Positions 62,601-64,000 of a stretch of 64,000 nucleotides of DNA are shown here, piece by piece. The DNA comes from Arenicola marina. Taxonomy: Eukaryota > Annelida > Polychaeta > Arenicolidae. The notes under the pieces are model-generated. The model worked only from the letters and a program-made list of their open reading frames with translations. It did not search any database and was not told the origin of the DNA. The stretch spans positions 6,510,001 through 6,574,000 of the forward strand of contig OZ025255.1 in assembly GCA_964019135.1 (NCBI GenBank), given 5' to 3'. The number at the start of each line of letters is the position of its first letter. Positions within the stretch are counted from its first letter, which is position 1. The position numbers and the translations under genes were made by a program.

Positions 62601-64000
62601 TAACCGCGTGTTTTGTATAGTAAATCTCTAACAGCGAGTGTTTTGAACAGTATATCGGTAGAACCGAATGTTTTGTTCAAGCAAATGATCGAATCGTGTT
62701 TGTTTGGGTTCTATATCACTACAGCCGAGTGTTTTGTACCGTATGTCGCTATAACTGAGTGTTTGGTGTAATATATCCCTAAAAGCGAGTGTCTTGAATA
62801 GTATATCGCTAAAACCGAGTGTGGTTTGTGCAGTATGTCGCTATAACCGAGCCTTTTGCGTAGTATGTCAATAAAACCGACTGTTTGAGCAGTATGTCGC
62901 TCGTACCGATTGTTTTGGGAAATGGGATACTGGAATCTGGTGTGTTTCCCTAGTATGTCGCTAAAACCGAGTGTTTTTTACAGTATATCGCTATACCCGA
63001 GTGTTATGTGTAGTAAATCCTTAAAACAGAGTGTTTTGAGTAGTATGTCGTTAGAACCGAGTGTTTTGCTTAATCAAATTATCGAACCATGTGTGTTTGT
63101 GTTTTATATCGCTAAAGCCGAGTGATTTATACAGTATGTCGCTTGAACCGAATGTTTTGTGTATTTTGTACCTAAAACCGGGTATTTTTAGCACTATATC
63201 GCTTGTACCGAGTGTTTTGGTTAATAAAATGATCGAATCATGTCTGTTTGTGTTGTATATCGCTAAAGCCGAGTGATTTGTACAGGATGTTGCTATAACT
63301 GAGTGTTAGGTGTAATATATCCCTAAAAGCGAGTGTCTTGAATAGTATATCGCTGAAACCGAATGTGGTTTGTGCAGTATGTCGCTATAACCGAGCGTTT
63401 TGCGTATTATGTCAATAAAACCGACTGTTTGAGCAGTATGTCGCTCGTACCGATTGTTTTGGAAAGTGGGATACTGGAATCTGGTGTGTTTCCCTGGTAT
63501 GTCGCTAAAACCGAGTGTGGTTTGTGCAGTATGTCGCTATAACCGAGCGTTTTGCGTAGTATGTCAATAAAACCGACTGTTTGAGCAGTATATCGCTCGT
63601 ACCGAGTGCTTTGAGCAGTATGTCGCTCGTACCGATTGTTTTGGGAAGTGGGATACTGGAATCTGGTGTCTTTCCCTAGTATGTCGCTAAAATCGAGTGT
63701 TTTTTACAGTATATCGCTATAACCGATTGTTATGTGTAGTAAATCCTTAAAACAGAGTGTTTTGAGTATTATATCGTTAGAACCGAGTGTTTTGGTTAAT
63801 AAAACGATCGAAACATGTGTGTTTGTGTTGTATATCGCTAAAGCCGAGTGATTTGTAGAGCATGCCGCTATAACTAAGTGTTTGATGTAGTATATCCCTA
63901 AAAGCGAGTGTTTTAAGTAGTATATCGCTAAAACCGCGTGTTTTATACAGTATGTCGCTGGAACCGAATGTTTTGTGTACTTTGTACCTAAAACCGGGTG
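53642..64000 (-). repeat. 18,293-bp offset segmental repeat, copy 2, cut by the window end
   Basis: Counterpart of 35,349-45,708, including its internal 4,634-bp pair (53,642-57,682 truncated at the start, and 57,683 to about 62,316). Every base that separates the two 4,634-bp copies in the first segment and that I checked has the same state here: GCTCG at about 60,209, GAAGAATATG at about 55,660 and GAAGTATATG at about 60,290. The match is still running at 64,000. Confidence 0.93.

Larger units (their letters stand above)
34673..64000 (-). repeat. Right arm of megasatellite: same monomer, opposite orientation, different subfamily
   Basis: From 34,673 every monomer reads as the reverse complement of the left arm (GTATATCGCTAAAACCGAG followed by TGTTTT). 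The arm is again unbroken satellite to the window end. It differs from the left arm in diagnostic variants: the linker dinucleotides, AGGGATATAC in place of AGCGATATAC in many monomers (read in left-arm sense), and GATTCGATCAT in place of GATTTGATCAT in the dyad monomer. It lacks the regular 685/947-bp lattice. Its hierarchy is a 4,634-bp tandem pair, 2,457- and 1,660-bp repeats, and an 18,293-bp repeat. No gene or mobile element was seen. Confidence 0.97.

Noticed and set aside
1..64000. Many short open reading frames (62-187 codons) on both strands, often overlapping
   Set aside because: The consensus monomer is ten codons long and lacks stops in four of six frames, so frames open and close with the repeat. 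They overlap antisense, repeat identically in every block and end at fixed monomers. No gene-like feature supports any of them.
34673..64000. Telomere repeat, because CCCTAAAA recurs in the right arm
   Set aside because: The motif occurs once per monomer (TATATCCCTAAAAGCG) and never in direct tandem. It is a variant of the core GCTAAAACCG, not a telomeric run.
1..64000. The two arms as giant terminal inverted repeats of a transposon
   Set aside because: There is no central unique sequence or transposase between them, the arms are not mirror copies, and they have different internal hierarchies.
1..64000. tRNA, rRNA or other structured RNA genes
   Set aside because: No cloverleaf, box A/B pair or rRNA-like segment was seen; hairpins are limited to the short dyad.
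1..64000. Bacterial or phage origin
   Set aside because: There is no coding density, ribosome binding sites or operon structure over 64 kb; the pattern is that of eukaryotic satellite DNA.

Overview
The whole window is satellite DNA. I find no protein-coding gene, RNA gene, transposon or other unique sequence in the 64 kb. It is built from a monomer of about 30 bp (range about 28-31 bp) with the core CTCGGTTTTAGCGATATAC and an A-rich linker. Monomers are organised into higher-order repeats of about 0.7 and 0.95 kb, then into repeats of 1.6, 2.3, 2.6, 3.6, 4.6, 5.6 and 18.3 kb. A pure, hierarchically homogenised array of this size points to eukaryotic heterochromatin (centromeric, subtelomeric or interstitial). 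The taxon cannot be named from this sequence. Base composition is AT-rich, and the two CpGs of the monomer core are widely retained, which would fit a genome with little germline CpG methylation (inference).

Layout. Left arm, 1 to about 34,672: the core reads on the + strand. A landmark (ATG of ATGTACTACAG, or its degenerate form) occurs 42 times from 154 to 34,665. Most of the 41 intervals fall into two classes, 676-692 bp and 939-952 bp. Exceptions are two of 1,277 bp (947 + 330) and one of 1,195 bp (940 + 255). Blocks combine into a 3,601-bp tandem repeat (1,094 to about 10,540), a 5,580-bp repeat (about 10,334-20,040), a 1,632-bp pair (18,762-22,025) and a 2,579-bp pair (23,658-28,815), with a mosaic finish to 34,672.

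At 34,672/34,673 orientation flips. Right arm, 34,673 to 64,000: the same core appears as its reverse complement, belonging to a different, older-looking subfamily with its own hierarchy. There is a 4,634-bp tandem pair (34,756 to about 44,024), a 2,457-bp offset repeat (44.7-48.7 kb), a 1,660-bp tandem pair (50,187-53,506), and an 18,293-bp offset repeat that copies 35,349-45,708 to 53,642-64,000, running off the window end.

Both arms share two non-canonical landmarks: an ATGAT-N3-ATCAT dyad and a divergent monomer class with a TTCCAGCATTACAC-like core. The arms therefore descend from one ancestral higher-order repeat and diverged before their recent separate amplifications. The many short open reading frames arise because 30 bp is ten codons and four of the six frames of the consensus lack stops. 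I do not annotate them as genes.
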